Assembly: GCA_943735955.1 (NCBI GenBank)
Contig: OX030961.1
Span: 2,710,681 to 2,774,680 of the forward strand
Direction of reading: 5' to 3'
Length of the DNA stretch: 64,000 nt
From: Piscicola geometra
Taxonomy: Eukaryota; Annelida; Clitellata; Hirudinida; Piscicolidae
Of the stretch, positions 13,063 to 23,435 are shown piece after piece (the first letter of the stretch is position 1; the number at the start of each line of letters is the position of its first letter). Below the pieces are notes generated by a model. It worked only from the letters and a program-made list of their open reading frames with translations, was not told the origin of the DNA and made no database searches. A program made the translations under genes and the position numbers.

Positions 13063-15804
13063 CAACATACATGAAAACATATTTTATCTGATCTTGTTCA
13101 AGGGATACGTGAATGGGTTGAAAGTGTTGATGTAGGAACTGGTGAGAAGGAAAACTGCCAACACAATAAGATTGTTTTCGTTAATAAATTGATTCGACTC
13201 ATTCAATTTTCCGAGATCTTTTCACTATATTGAAAATATTTTTCTATTCGCTCTGTTTTTTCTATTCTGTACGAGCTCGCGTGTCCGTACGTGCAAATAA
13301 ATGAATTATTTTGAAGAAATCGTGAATTGTCCCTTTGCTGCAATTGAATCAGAGCATTAGGCCAACGGATGTGCCTTTCATTGCAGGACCCAGTGCCTTT
13401 GTGCCAGCCACTTTTTCAGTGCTTTGTATTTTATATTTTTATATATTTGTTTTTTTGTGTTTGTATGCATGATTGTTTGTGCGTTTTTATGGTTTTTGTT
13501 TATGTAATTTTTTTTCTTTTTATAGCTATTTTAGTGCTGTGTATTCCTCTATATGTGCTGGTGGTTGTCTGCGTAGCTTTGGGAGGATGCCTGGTGGATA
13601 AGGGATGTGGAGCTTTATGGTGTTAATGAAATGCTTTGTTGTTTGGCCCATGTGTTGGTCTTTATTGTGGCGTTTCAGTCTTTTCTGAACTTTTTTCTAC
13701 GTGTGTTTGCATTTTAAATTGCTTAACATTATGCGAGTTTGTACGCATGTTTGTGTGTGTGTGAGTGCATTTAAGTGTAGATTTATGTGAAGAATTGTAT
13801 ATAAATGTTTATGTGTGTGTAAAACCTACTGTGTATGTGTGTGTTCGCTTGCACAGATGTGTGTGTGAGTGTGTATTGATGCGGAGGAATTATTGTGTGT
13901 TGTCGGAAGGCTTTCTGTTGGACGGATTAGCGTGAATGAGGGTTATTGTGCGCGTTCGGAAGGCGTATGCTCACGCGTACACGTATGTGTGTGTGTGTGT
14001 GTGTTTGTGCGTGCGTGCGTTTTTGCGTGTGTGTGTTTGTGCGTGCGTGTGTTTCTAGGTTGCGGAAACAAGAATGTTGTGCATCAATATACTTTTTATA
14101 TATTATGTCTTTCTTTTTAATACGTATGTATGTGCGTGCGTGTGTGTGTCGTTGTACGTGTGAGTGTGTGTGCGTGCACATGTAGTTGTTAGAGTGTGTC
14201 TTAAGAAAGCGTGTTAGCTCTTCCAGACGGCATATTTAGGGAAAAGATGATGAGCGGTCACTTGCAAGACCTACAGGCTGTTCTAGTGACGGTATCTCAA
14301 CAAGAAACTTTTTATTGCTCAATAAATGACACCGTATCTTTCCGCTCACGAGCCTCCACAACCACACCCAGGTCAACGTTGGCGTGAGTAACAACACACA
14401 CTCGACGACACCCAAGTTTTTTCACATTTTTATACTTGAAAATTATCAACAAAAAATACAATTAGGCGTTTTGGCTCTAAGCTCGAGATTAGACGATAAA
14501 TATGGAGCAAATTTAATTCACACATTTGTATTACGACTTGCAATTGATCAATCAGAGCGACTAAGCTTACAAGATTAATCACGTGTGGGTAGATATTCGA
14601 GGATTTTGCGTATATCGTTCACTTTTAAGTATAAGCCGCACCGAATTTTTTAAGAAAAATGGGAGAAAAAATAAAAAAAACAAAACTAGCAAGTTAGATC
14701 GAAAGTTTTTAGAACTTCATCGATTCACAGACGACTGCGTCCGCCCACTATTCCAACACATTTCCACGTTCATAAAGTTGCTTCAAGCTTTTGAGAGTTA
14801 ACTTTAGAAGCGGATTATACATTGGTGTTTGTGATATCTCAGGTTTCAGAGGTATACATTAATATTTATAAATGAAAGCAGAAGTAAAAAATAAATATAA
14901 ATGCACACAGCCAAGCACACAGACAAGCACACAGCCAATCACACAGACATAACATGTCATCATGATGAAACACACAGTTGGGTGAGTGAAGATTTTGATT
15001 ATTCTATGACCGGTTAATGTGAGGGTTATTAACGAGAATCTTCATAGAATAGGTATACTGGAAATTTATAAGCCAGCATGACATCTATTAACACTTTTTA
15101 TATAATTTTTATGTTCGATTTGCCTATTTTTATTATTCAAACTTTTTACTATTTCTCTTTTTTATTAGTTCATATTTTGCAAATTTATTAATAAAAATTT
15201 TGATGTTTCTAAGATTATTTTTGGAATTATAAAATACACTTTTCTCGTAACTTAATCCCATTGTTTACTCCATTAATTACTTTCCAGATTATTTCTTTCG
15301 GTATTTCCTGTATTCTGTCAGATGAGATTATAAGCTATTTTCAGCATTTTACAATAACGGTTTATAATTATTCTATACCCAAAAATCTCCTCACGAGCAA
15401 CCCTTTGTTCAGCCTGAGCGAACTTTGAGGTTATTTCACCACTGCCACATCTTCTTGCAGAACATGCCACAAACAGCTAGACAATACACTCTGAGTTTTC
15501 TCCGAGAGAGAAATATAATTTAGTTTAAGCAAAGAACTTATATAGGAGCTGAGTATTTTAATATTGGGTTTCGGCGTATTCTTTTATTTAATTATAAATG
15601 TTTTTAAAGCTAAATTTTGATGTGGAATTCTAGTTGAAGCTTAGTTTTTGCTTTAAAAAAGACGAATATATTACTCTTTAAACTCTTAAAGCAAGAGCTA
15701 CTTTTGAATTTTAAAACTAGGATTTGTAAAATGGATTAGTTCTTCAACTGAAACAAAATCCTAACAAAAAACCATATTGAAACTAAAAATAGGTCAAATG
15801 CATC
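13063..15804. other. Gene-free region upstream of the sushi gene
   Basis: T/GT-rich sequence with a short (GT)n/GTGCGTGC tract at 13980-14055 and four copies of a CACACAG(A/C)CAA(G/T)CA-like 14-bp unit at about 14900-14950. No promoter could be assigned to the gene at 15805. Confidence 0.45.
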
Positions 15805-16068
15805 ATGACAGCATCTGATGGCTGGACGGACAAGCGGATGGGATGTCATCACCGCATGAAACTCTTGCAACTTATGGTTCTGACTCTAATGTTGGGACAA
15901 GCCAGAGGAGGGACTTTAACGCCTTTGTTTCTTTACACCACTCTGCAGCCACCGAGTCAAAACCTCACACCGTTCCCAGTTCCACCTAGCAACATACCCC
16001 TCTCCATCACCACAGCCTCCATCACTGCTTCAACAACATCATTAGGAATAGCAACAACATCACTAGAC

Positions 16069-16101
<33 letters not shown>

Positions 16102-17852
16102 TTCGGTTTCCTCACAACCTCCACAGAGCGCATACGAACTCCAGCGCCAACAGAAGCCACTACACCACAAGGTTTGCATTGCGTCTAAAACTTTACAGCT
16201 TCACAAAAAACTTCCATGAAGTAATTAAAAAATATTTTAAACAAAAAAAACTTTTTTTCAACAAAAAATTTATGAAATATTGAAACCAAATGCTGATTTT
16301 AAATATAGTGGTTTAAAAAAAAAAATTTAACATTTTTTTTCCAGCAATTCAAGATTGCGGGAGTATCAATCAATCTTGGATCTTATTTACAACATCAATT
16401 TTAACGACCTTTTTTATATTCTGATAAACAATTAACTCTTATCAAACCTCGGAAAGGTTAAAAAGGATTTCTGTGGAAGAAAAATTAAATTATGAAGCTT
16501 TATAAAATTAAACAATTGTGGTGAAATATTTGTCTTTTTCTACAAACTTACTTTTAATATTTTTCTAAATTTACTCAAACAAGCGAACAAACAACTCAAA
16601 ATTTCCAAAATCACAAATTTAATCCAACAGTCGACCCGGACTTCAACCGCTGTCTGCCGATCAACACCTCCTCACCAGTCTTGACACTCAACTCGACTGA
16701 GACGACGGAAGGCACGGTTATACGCGCTTCCTGCAAGGCACCCTACTACGTCAACTCACGCATCGATGACCCTACCAACTCCGATGTCTTTTCATGTCTT
16801 GGTGGACTGTGGCAGCCCGTTACTCCAAGGTGTCTCGGTTAGAATAGGTTTTGAAAGTTGGTTTTACGAATTTAACTTATTAGAATAATTTAATAATAAT
16901 AATTGATTAAATAATAATGAGTTATAAAATTGCTTCTTTTATGAAAATAAGTTTTACTAAAAATCGCCTTACAACGTTTTTTAGAATAAAAAATTGCCAC
17001 AAAAAAACAAAATCCCAAAATCTATTCAAACCCCCCTACCATTTGACAGTGGACTCGACTAACTCGAGCACTGGCATCATAGTGGCAATCGTCATAGGCA
17101 CCATCATTGGACTGGCCCTGGTTGGGGGTGCCGTCTTTCTCATCTTCAAGATGCTCAAGCACAGAGACATCCTGAGACAGAAGCAAGATGAGCTGCAGAC
17201 CAAAATGTTTAGAATAAAGTTGGAATCTATTTTTTTGTGCAAAAATTTGATTTTTCTGCGATAAATAACTTTTTTTAATTTTTAGTTTTTTTCTTTTAAT
17301 GCCGTTTTTCCATCAATATAAACACTATCCAACAATTCTTCCTAATAACTTATTTTCCGAAAATTAACCATTTTCAACTACTTTTTCCCCCACACTACCG
17401 CTAGGATTTATCTTCTCCACCACTAAAACTATCTCATTTTCCACCATCATCCCACCCATCGATCTTTCTCTGCAGCGACTTCGTTCTTTCAAGCGACGAG
17501 GACTTCATAGGCATGCCAGTGGTCAGTGTGCAGTCCAGAAACTCCGATCTGAGAGGGGTGCCTCTGGATGACTTTGAAGAAAAGTGTGTGGCTTTGGGAG
17601 GGAGGGGTCTGTGAGTGATGTATGGATGGTTTGTGAAGTAGTTGAAAATGGCTTTTAAATTGTTTTTGATAATAGAATCTACATCTCTAAATCTACGTCA
17701 AATAGATAACAATTAATACTTGAAAATATAATTATCATATTCAATTCCAATCTTTTTGTCGTTCTCGAAGTTAACTTATTTACAGGTTCGAGAGATCTTC
17801 CAGCATTCCCTCAGTACCGCCTTCCAACGAGGACACCCTCCACCTCTTTTGA
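15805..17852 (+). CDS. Sushi (CCP) domain single-pass membrane protein
   Basis: Five exons join in phase: 15805-16171, 16631-16837, 17050-17206, 17476-17583 and 17786-17852 (stop TGA), giving 301 codons. Order: a signal peptide (if translation starts at the second ATG, 15856, it begins MKLLQLMVLTLMLGQARGG); a Thr/Ser/Pro-rich stalk with a (Thr)n run encoded by ACA repeats; one sushi domain on its own phase 1-1 exon with four Cys and the G-x-W-x-P-x-x-P-x-C ending (GLWQPVTPRC); a transmembrane helix with a small-residue GxxxG-like core; and an acidic, Ser-rich cytoplasmic tail (SSDEDFIGM, SRNSDL). Sushi domains bind proteins at the cell surface, as in complement regulators and adhesion receptors; the ligand here is unknown. 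The exon 3 donor is an unusual AAAAT/GTTTAG, chosen because it alone keeps phase. No orthologue is recognised. Confidence 0.8.
16345..16424 (+). other. Possible alternative terminal exon of the sushi gene
   Basis: A strong acceptor (poly-T then CCAG) precedes 16345. Joined in phase to exon 1 it encodes AIQDCGSINQS followed by a hydrophobic tail and a stop at 16422-16424. That would give a protein of about 148 residues without the sushi domain. It may equally be an unused intronic acceptor. Confidence 0.2.
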
Positions 17853-17876
17853 CCTTACGGCCTTAGCAAATAATAT

Positions 17877-17948
17877 AACATTTTCTTTTCTTTATATTAC
17901 AACCTTTTCTTTTCTTTATATTATAACATTTTCTTTTCTTTATATTAT
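17877..17948 (+). repeat. Three tandem 24-bp units in the sushi gene 3' UTR
   Basis: Three near-identical copies of AACATTTTCTTTTCTTTATA (+TTAY), at 17877-17900, 17901-17924 and 17925-17948, differing by single bases. Confidence 0.9.
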
Positions 17949-18121
17949 ACAATTTTTTGTCTTGTTTATGCTATCTAATTTATTTATGATTTGTTTATTT
18001 TGCATGTTTTCTGTGTTTGAAAATATTTTTTCATAAAATCTGAAAGTAGTTTTAAAAGGGCATTTAAAAGATTTTTTATCTAAGTTTATTACAAACATGT
18101 ATTTATTTTAACCTTGACGGC

Positions 18122-18127
18122 AATAAA
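18122..18127 (+). terminator. Poly(A) signal of the sushi gene
   Basis: AATAAA lies 270 bp after the stop codon and is followed by a GTTTGTTTC T/GT-rich stretch, which suits a cleavage site just downstream. Confidence 0.5.
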
Positions 18128-19688
18128 ATCGTTTGTTTCAAAAAAAAATATTTTTTATAAATTTAATAAACATATTAAATAACGAAAATAAGTCGTTTAA
18201 ATCATTGTAAGTTTAAAAGAGGAAAGAATGGGAAGGTAAGAAGTTGAAATTAAATAACACAAAAGAAATGAAGTTATCACTATAATCACTCAATTTAAAG
18301 TTTGACATACATTTCGAATATTATATAATTATACAATATTATATAATACAACTGTCAATTTAGGATATTTTATGATGAATAAAGTGAGACTGTTAATAAA
18401 TTTACAACTTGGTTTTGAGGTATAGTTTTAGAACATTTCTATGATTATATTGGCAGTCTAAAAGGTTTATCAAAATATGCCAAAAATAGTTTTGTGTATA
18501 AATCGACAAATAGATGAGATATTTAAATTAAGCAATGAAAACTAATGGTTGGAATTTAGTTTTTCATGTGGTTTTTATGCCAGTTAGAGCAGTATCGCTG
18601 TTTAAAAGTTTAAAACCTTCAAAAATACATTTTCAATTTTTATTTTTTTAACGCTATTTTTAAAATGAAAACTTTTTATATAGATATTCTATTGAAAATA
18701 GATCGAAAATAGAAGAATTTTGAAAAACGAAATAAAAAAAATTTCTAAACAATTTTTAATAATGTGTGAAATTGGTGAGTATAAAACAAAATGAGAAGGC
18801 CATTAAGCTATGAAAAGATGCATTCCAAAAAATAAATAGGTATTTTACATAATTACAAATGAAGAATACCTTTCGAACTGACGGTTTCAAAATAAAATAA
18901 ATTATCAAATCCTAAATTTCATATTCCTTAAATAATATTCTAAAAATGATTCAAATCAACTTTCGAGAATAATACAAAATAAATGGGTGTATAAAAGAAC
19001 AAAAACAAAGTGATGAAAGGTCAGTGTAAAAGATTGGTGAAGCAGCAACAAATGCATTGATCAAATTGTCATGCAAGACCTTCTGTGAATACTAGTGATA
19101 GCTAGGGTAAGACATAGTATGTGTATTTATGGTAATCTTATACTAAACCTACATGGTTTGTGTTTACTCTAGTCATTACACCTACTTGCTTGAATGTTTG
19201 CTTTTGTGTCTGAATTTATGTGTCTGTTTGCGTTTGTATCAGTGTATATGTCCGTGAATGCGTGTATATGTGCTTGTAGTTCTTTTTGTATGTAGTTGTG
19301 GGGAGGGAGGCGTGTGTGGAAGCTTCCATGTGTGTGTGAATGTGTGTGTGTATGTGTGGGTGGATGTGTGTGTGTATGTGTGGGTGGATATGTGATCACA
19401 AGCATGCCAATTTATGTACATGCATTATTTTGTCAATAAACACAACGCTAAATTAATGATTACGACGTCACGCAGGCAACAATGAAAACAGGGCTTTTGA
19501 ACAGCCATGGTATGTTACCATTATGCTTTGCACACTCGTCCAACAATCTTCTATGAAATAGAAAAATTAATTGAGTTTTGTTTTAAATTACTTGAAAATT
19601 ATTTTAGCTGAATCAGCCAAATGCCTTTTTCCTAATCACATGGGATAATTAAAGGAATAAATAATATTTTTGAACCAGTTTTGTTTTT
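18128..19688. other. Convergent intergenic region
   Basis: AT-rich spacer between the tail-to-tail sushi and heat-shock genes. It contains an AT-rich near-palindrome (ATATTATATAATTATACAAT, around 18320) and TGTGTGTG/GGGTGGAT imperfect repeats at 19320-19390. No gene seen. Confidence 0.5.
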
Positions 19689-20819
19689 TTAAGTGTTTCC
19701 GTTGGGTTGTACGGTGGCGGTGGCTGGCATGGTGGGGGGGAATGAAGCGAGGTTGAGGATGTTGCAGGGTTCGAGTGAAGAGTGCGGCCCTTTGAGTTCT
19801 TCGATGATCACTTTACCGGCGTTTTCCTTACTCAATCCGCTGCCATAGCCCTTGACGAAGGCGCCAATAATGAGCTTGCCGTCGGTCGTCAGTCCACCCC
19901 TCATCGAGTAAGCCTCCACTTTCTCCGCCAATTCAAACTCCTTGGTGAACTTCATTTTGGTCAGGCGTTCAGAAGTGCGTTCTTCATTTTTGGCCTTGAT
20001 CAGGATCCTATTCTCCTTGATCACCTGCACCGAGACGTCTTTCGACTTGAACATGTTTCCTAAATCGACCGTCAGATGCATGCGCTTTTGTCCATCCTCC
20101 TGCGTCTCGAAGACTGGAACGCCCATCTTGTCCTTGTACGGAGTGGTCGGAGGAGTGGCTGGAGGGGGCGATTTAGACCTTGAAGAGGTTCTGGAGCCCT
20201 GGAAGGAGTGCGACGGACTGGGACCTGTCTTCTTCTGCAGGTTGAGGGTCTTGGGGTGCAGAAAGGCTTCGAGGATGAGGATCTGGTCTGAGGTGAGACG
20301 ACTTTTGAGTTTGTGCGGGTCGATCTCCTTTGGCTTGGCGATGTGTCTCCAGTACTCCTTCGATTTGTTCTCGTCGTCTTCCTTGTACGCCTTGATGGAA
20401 ATCTTTTCGCTGTCGACTGTCACCCTGATGCTGTCCTGCTTGAAGCCGTTCATGTCGAACCTCAGTCGGAACTTGCGTTCAGCGTCAGGACTTTCTGTGA
20501 TCATGGTCTTCAACTTCTTCAGGTCCAGCACCTCCACACTGCCCTTGCGTCTCGAGACAAACGGATCAGGAGGAAGTTCATTGGGCAGTCCAGTGTGAAG
20601 CTTCAGGAACTCCTCTCGCATCTTTTCAATTTCTCTTTCCCATTCTCTCTTTTTTCTTTTCAACTCTTGTTCCGCCTGTCTTTCCAGGTCTTTGAGGCAT
20701 TTCGACTGTCTGCATTCGAAGGTGAGGCTGTCATGGATGAGTGGGATGGGCATGGCGTCGGAACGGGAAGAACACATCGAGCCAGCCATGGCACTGGTCG
20801 CCGACACCGACGAAGGCAT
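19689..20819 (-). CDS. Small heat-shock protein with two alpha-crystallin domains (flatworm p40-like)
   Basis: An uninterrupted 376-codon frame from ATG at 20819 to the stop at 19689. Residues about 37-74 form a highly charged coiled coil (KKREWEREIEKMREEFLKL). Alpha-crystallin domain 1 spans about 112-190 and is degenerate at its GxL position (LTSDQILIL). A Ser/Pro-rich linker covers about 200-228, and domain 2 about 243-325 keeps the family ending (LTTDGKLIIGAF). Proteins of this class are ATP-independent holdase chaperones; the tandem arrangement typifies flatworm p40-type proteins. The frame stays open upstream through codons for IIVAAKKRG to an in-frame stop but has no ATG there, so either this ATG is used or a short 5' exon splices in. 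No canonical heat-shock element or poly(A) signal was identified. Confidence 0.85.
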   Translation of the reverse strand: MPSSVSATSAMAGSMCSSRSDAMPIPLIHDSLTFECRQSKCLKDLERQAEQELKRKKREWEREIEKMREEFLKLHTGLPNELPPDPFVSRRKGSVEVLDLKKLKTMITESPDAERKFRLRFDMNGFKQDSIRVTVDSEKISIKAYKEDDENKSKEYWRHIAKPKEIDPHKLKSRLTSDQILILEAFLHPKTLNLQKKTGPSPSHSFQGSRTSSRSKSPPPATPPTTPYKDKMGVPVFETQEDGQKRMHLTVDLGNMFKSKDVSVQVIKENRILIKAKNEERTSERLTKMKFTKEFELAEKVEAYSMRGGLTTDGKLIIGAFVKGYGSGLSKENAGKVIIEELKGPHSSLEPCNILNLASFPPTMPATATVQPNGNT

Positions 20820-20841
20820 GCCTCTCTTCTTGGCAGCCACA

Positions 20842-21611
20842 ATGATCTCGGGGTGGTGAGGAGGTGTGGAAAGGTTTCAGGGTTTTTTTGACGCTAGGAG
20901 GCTGGTTACAGTGATAATTATCCGATTTGAAATTGCGTTTAAAGATTAAAAAAAGTTTTTTTAATGTTATTCTTTTAATTACATCAATCTTCACATACAA
21001 AGTTACTCAACTAAACTACAAAATTCCAAATTCAACGTTTCTTTTTCTTTAAAAATGTATCATTCAAAACAAACAAATATTTCCTTCCTTCTCAAACAAA
21101 GCGTTTCAAAGGCTCAATGTTTTTCTCTTAAATGAGTGTGACTATCCATGAGAAATTAAAAGCAGTCTCGCTAGCAGAGCTGTGCAGACGAATGCGATCG
21201 ATATTTTCTCCATACAAAATTCCGCAATTCAACTTTTATATCTCTCTTCTCCACCACATCTCACGGGTTAAGCTTGTCATATTTATGCGAGTGCGTGTTA
21301 AAATAAATTATAAAATAGTTTTTTTATTTTAAGTTAAAGCTGGGACTGGATGGTTGGTTGTAGCGATGCATGATGGTGGCTCGTAAGTTAACTTACTTGT
21401 TGGCCGTTGAGAGAGATACGCTTCAAGGTTGAAGCAAGATTTATTGCATTGGAAACTTTTCGGCGACTGAATCGAAGACTTAATTAAGCTGAAAGCTAAA
21501 AAGGAAAAGTTGTTTATGTGGGGAAAAATAATGCGGTTTTTTTCTGAGGCTTTTGATTGTTGGTTCTCTAGAGCCCTTAGCTTCAGTACACTTTTCAAGC
21601 ATAAAAAATTC
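20842..21611. other. Spacer upstream of the heat-shock gene
   Basis: AT-rich. A short open frame at 21132-21332 (+) has no supporting features and was not called. The minus-strand A6 run at 21603-21608 belongs to the tRNA terminator. Confidence 0.5.
21603..21608 (-). terminator. RNA polymerase III terminator of tRNA-Lys
   Basis: A run of six A on the plus strand (T6 on the transcript strand) starts four bases past the tRNA 3' end. Confidence 0.85.
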
Positions 21612-21683
21612 GCCCAACGTGGGGCTCGAACCCACGACCCTGAGATTAAGAGTCTCATGCTCTACCGACTGAGCTAGCCGGGC
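21612..21683 (-). tRNA. tRNA-Lys (anticodon CTT)
   Basis: The 72-nt minus-strand sequence folds into a full cloverleaf. The 7-bp acceptor stem pairs GCCCGGC with GTTGGGC (including two G-U pairs), the D arm is GCTC/GAGC, the anticodon stem TGAGA/TCTCA holds loop CTCTTAA with anticodon CTT (plus-strand 21648-21650), and the T arm is GTGGG-TTCGAGC-CCCAC. The internal polymerase III A box (TAGCTCAGTCGG) and B box (GGTTCGAGCCC) are intact. No intron; CCA is not encoded, as expected in eukaryotes. It decodes AAG. Confidence 0.97.
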
Positions 21684-23435
21684 ATGTATATATCATTGCT
21701 TTAAAATTATAAATACCACTTTTAATTTTTTTCTTATTGGCAGTCATGAAAATCTTTAAACAGTTTTAAAAGTAAATACTATTCAAAATTTTTGAAACAT
21801 ATTTGTCTGACAATTCTTAACTTACACAGAATTACATTGTGTGGTGTGTATTGCATGGAATGGTGGTTCAGCTTATAAACATAAATAAATCAAAATGAGT
21901 GATTAGAATTTAATCATTAAACGAAATAATTATTCCATTATTTAAAGACTTATTGAAGGCAAAAAATAATTGATTAGTTAATTTCTTAATGAATGAGTCG
22001 TTGAAGATAGGAACTATGAGAACCTATAAATTATAGGCTATAATACTAGAATTAGTAGATCTAAGAAGACAAATAATAATGAATTGATCACAATAATTGG
22101 TTAATTATGAAGAAGCGAATGAACTAATGGACTAGAAGGAAAATTCAAAAGTGTGAATTACCTTAGTGATATCAATGACGGAGCTGCATCCGTTATAGAC
22201 AACTGTTACTAACAACTACTCAAACACCATTCAAGTACACGACTTAATAAGTAATAACAGGTCAATAAGAATGTAACAGTGGAATGTTTTGAAAACTAAG
22301 TAACAATGATCACTAAGCTAACAACCAATTACTTAACCAACAAATATATAGATGCCGATATTTACAGTAGTAACTTTAAAATATGTTTTTTGAATTTCTC
22401 TACTCTGACACAAGGAAACATTTGATATAGAAGAAAGTTATCTAGAGGTGTTTAAATATATGAAATCTTCAAACAAGAAAGAATTAGAAAAGGAAAGGGT
22501 GTAGGGTTATTGCCTAAAGGAAAGTTTAAAGGTGAAGCAGTGATGCTACGTGGTGCCGTTGAAGTCTAATTTAGCGCAGTTGAAATGAAATATTCAAACC
22601 TATTATCTATTTTCTAGTCTTGGTGCAGTCTCCATGCAGCTAGAGCCCATCACGTCAATGTGATACCGTCAGGATGTGAGCTAATTCCATCACTTGTAGA
22701 TGAACCTCACGTTTATATATAATACTTAATTATAAGTTTACCAATCGAAAAGTTGTCTATGAAGAAACATAGGTTGGGAAAACATTTCACAAAGAACATG
22801 AAATATAGGAAACTAAGGACCAGACGTTACCAGAGGAATGTCTCTAAAAAAGGTTCAAAATATGTGAAAATATTTTCCTTAACTCTTCATTGAGTCTATA
22901 CGCCTGCGAGTTATAATAATTGTGAAAAAAATAAATTTCAAAACTATATTAACGAAATGCTTGATAAGATCCATTAAAAATGATTTGAGCTTCTTAAACA
23001 ATCGATTGAAAGCACTTACTCCATCATTGTAAACCTTTGCCTTTGTTGTTTCTTCGCCCTTCCATGAAACCCTATTCAATCCGTTACTAACGATTTATAA
23101 GCAAAATCTAACGAATAACCACCCGTGCTTCCAAATCCCATTTAAATGACTGGTTTCTTTGTAACTTAAAATAAGTAATTTTTAAATTTGAGCATATGGT
23201 AATAAAGTGTGGTCAAGCGCCTCCGAAGCAATTGTTCAGCGTCAGACAATCTCACGATTGCCACATTCAACAAATAAGTTATGTTTCTAACAAGCCCTAA
23301 TGTTACAATTTTAAATTTCTCCGATTATCTCACAAGTTAAAACAATGTATCAGGGTATCACCCTTCCAGCTATCATCACTCACTCATCATCTCCTCCATC
23401 ACCCCCTCCTCCTCCTTCTCCTCTTCCCCTCTCCA
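21684..23435. other. Gene-free stretch downstream of EPS15
   Basis: AT-rich sequence of ordinary complexity. It should contain the EPS15 3' UTR, but no canonical AATAAA on the minus strand was found within the first 300 bp. No other gene is recognised. Confidence 0.5.

Noticed and set aside
19942..20598. A 218-codon plus-strand frame
   Set aside because: Antisense shadow of the small heat-shock protein gene.
21132..21332. A 66-codon plus-strand frame upstream of the heat-shock gene
   Set aside because: Short, AT-rich toward its end, and lacks homology or supporting signals.
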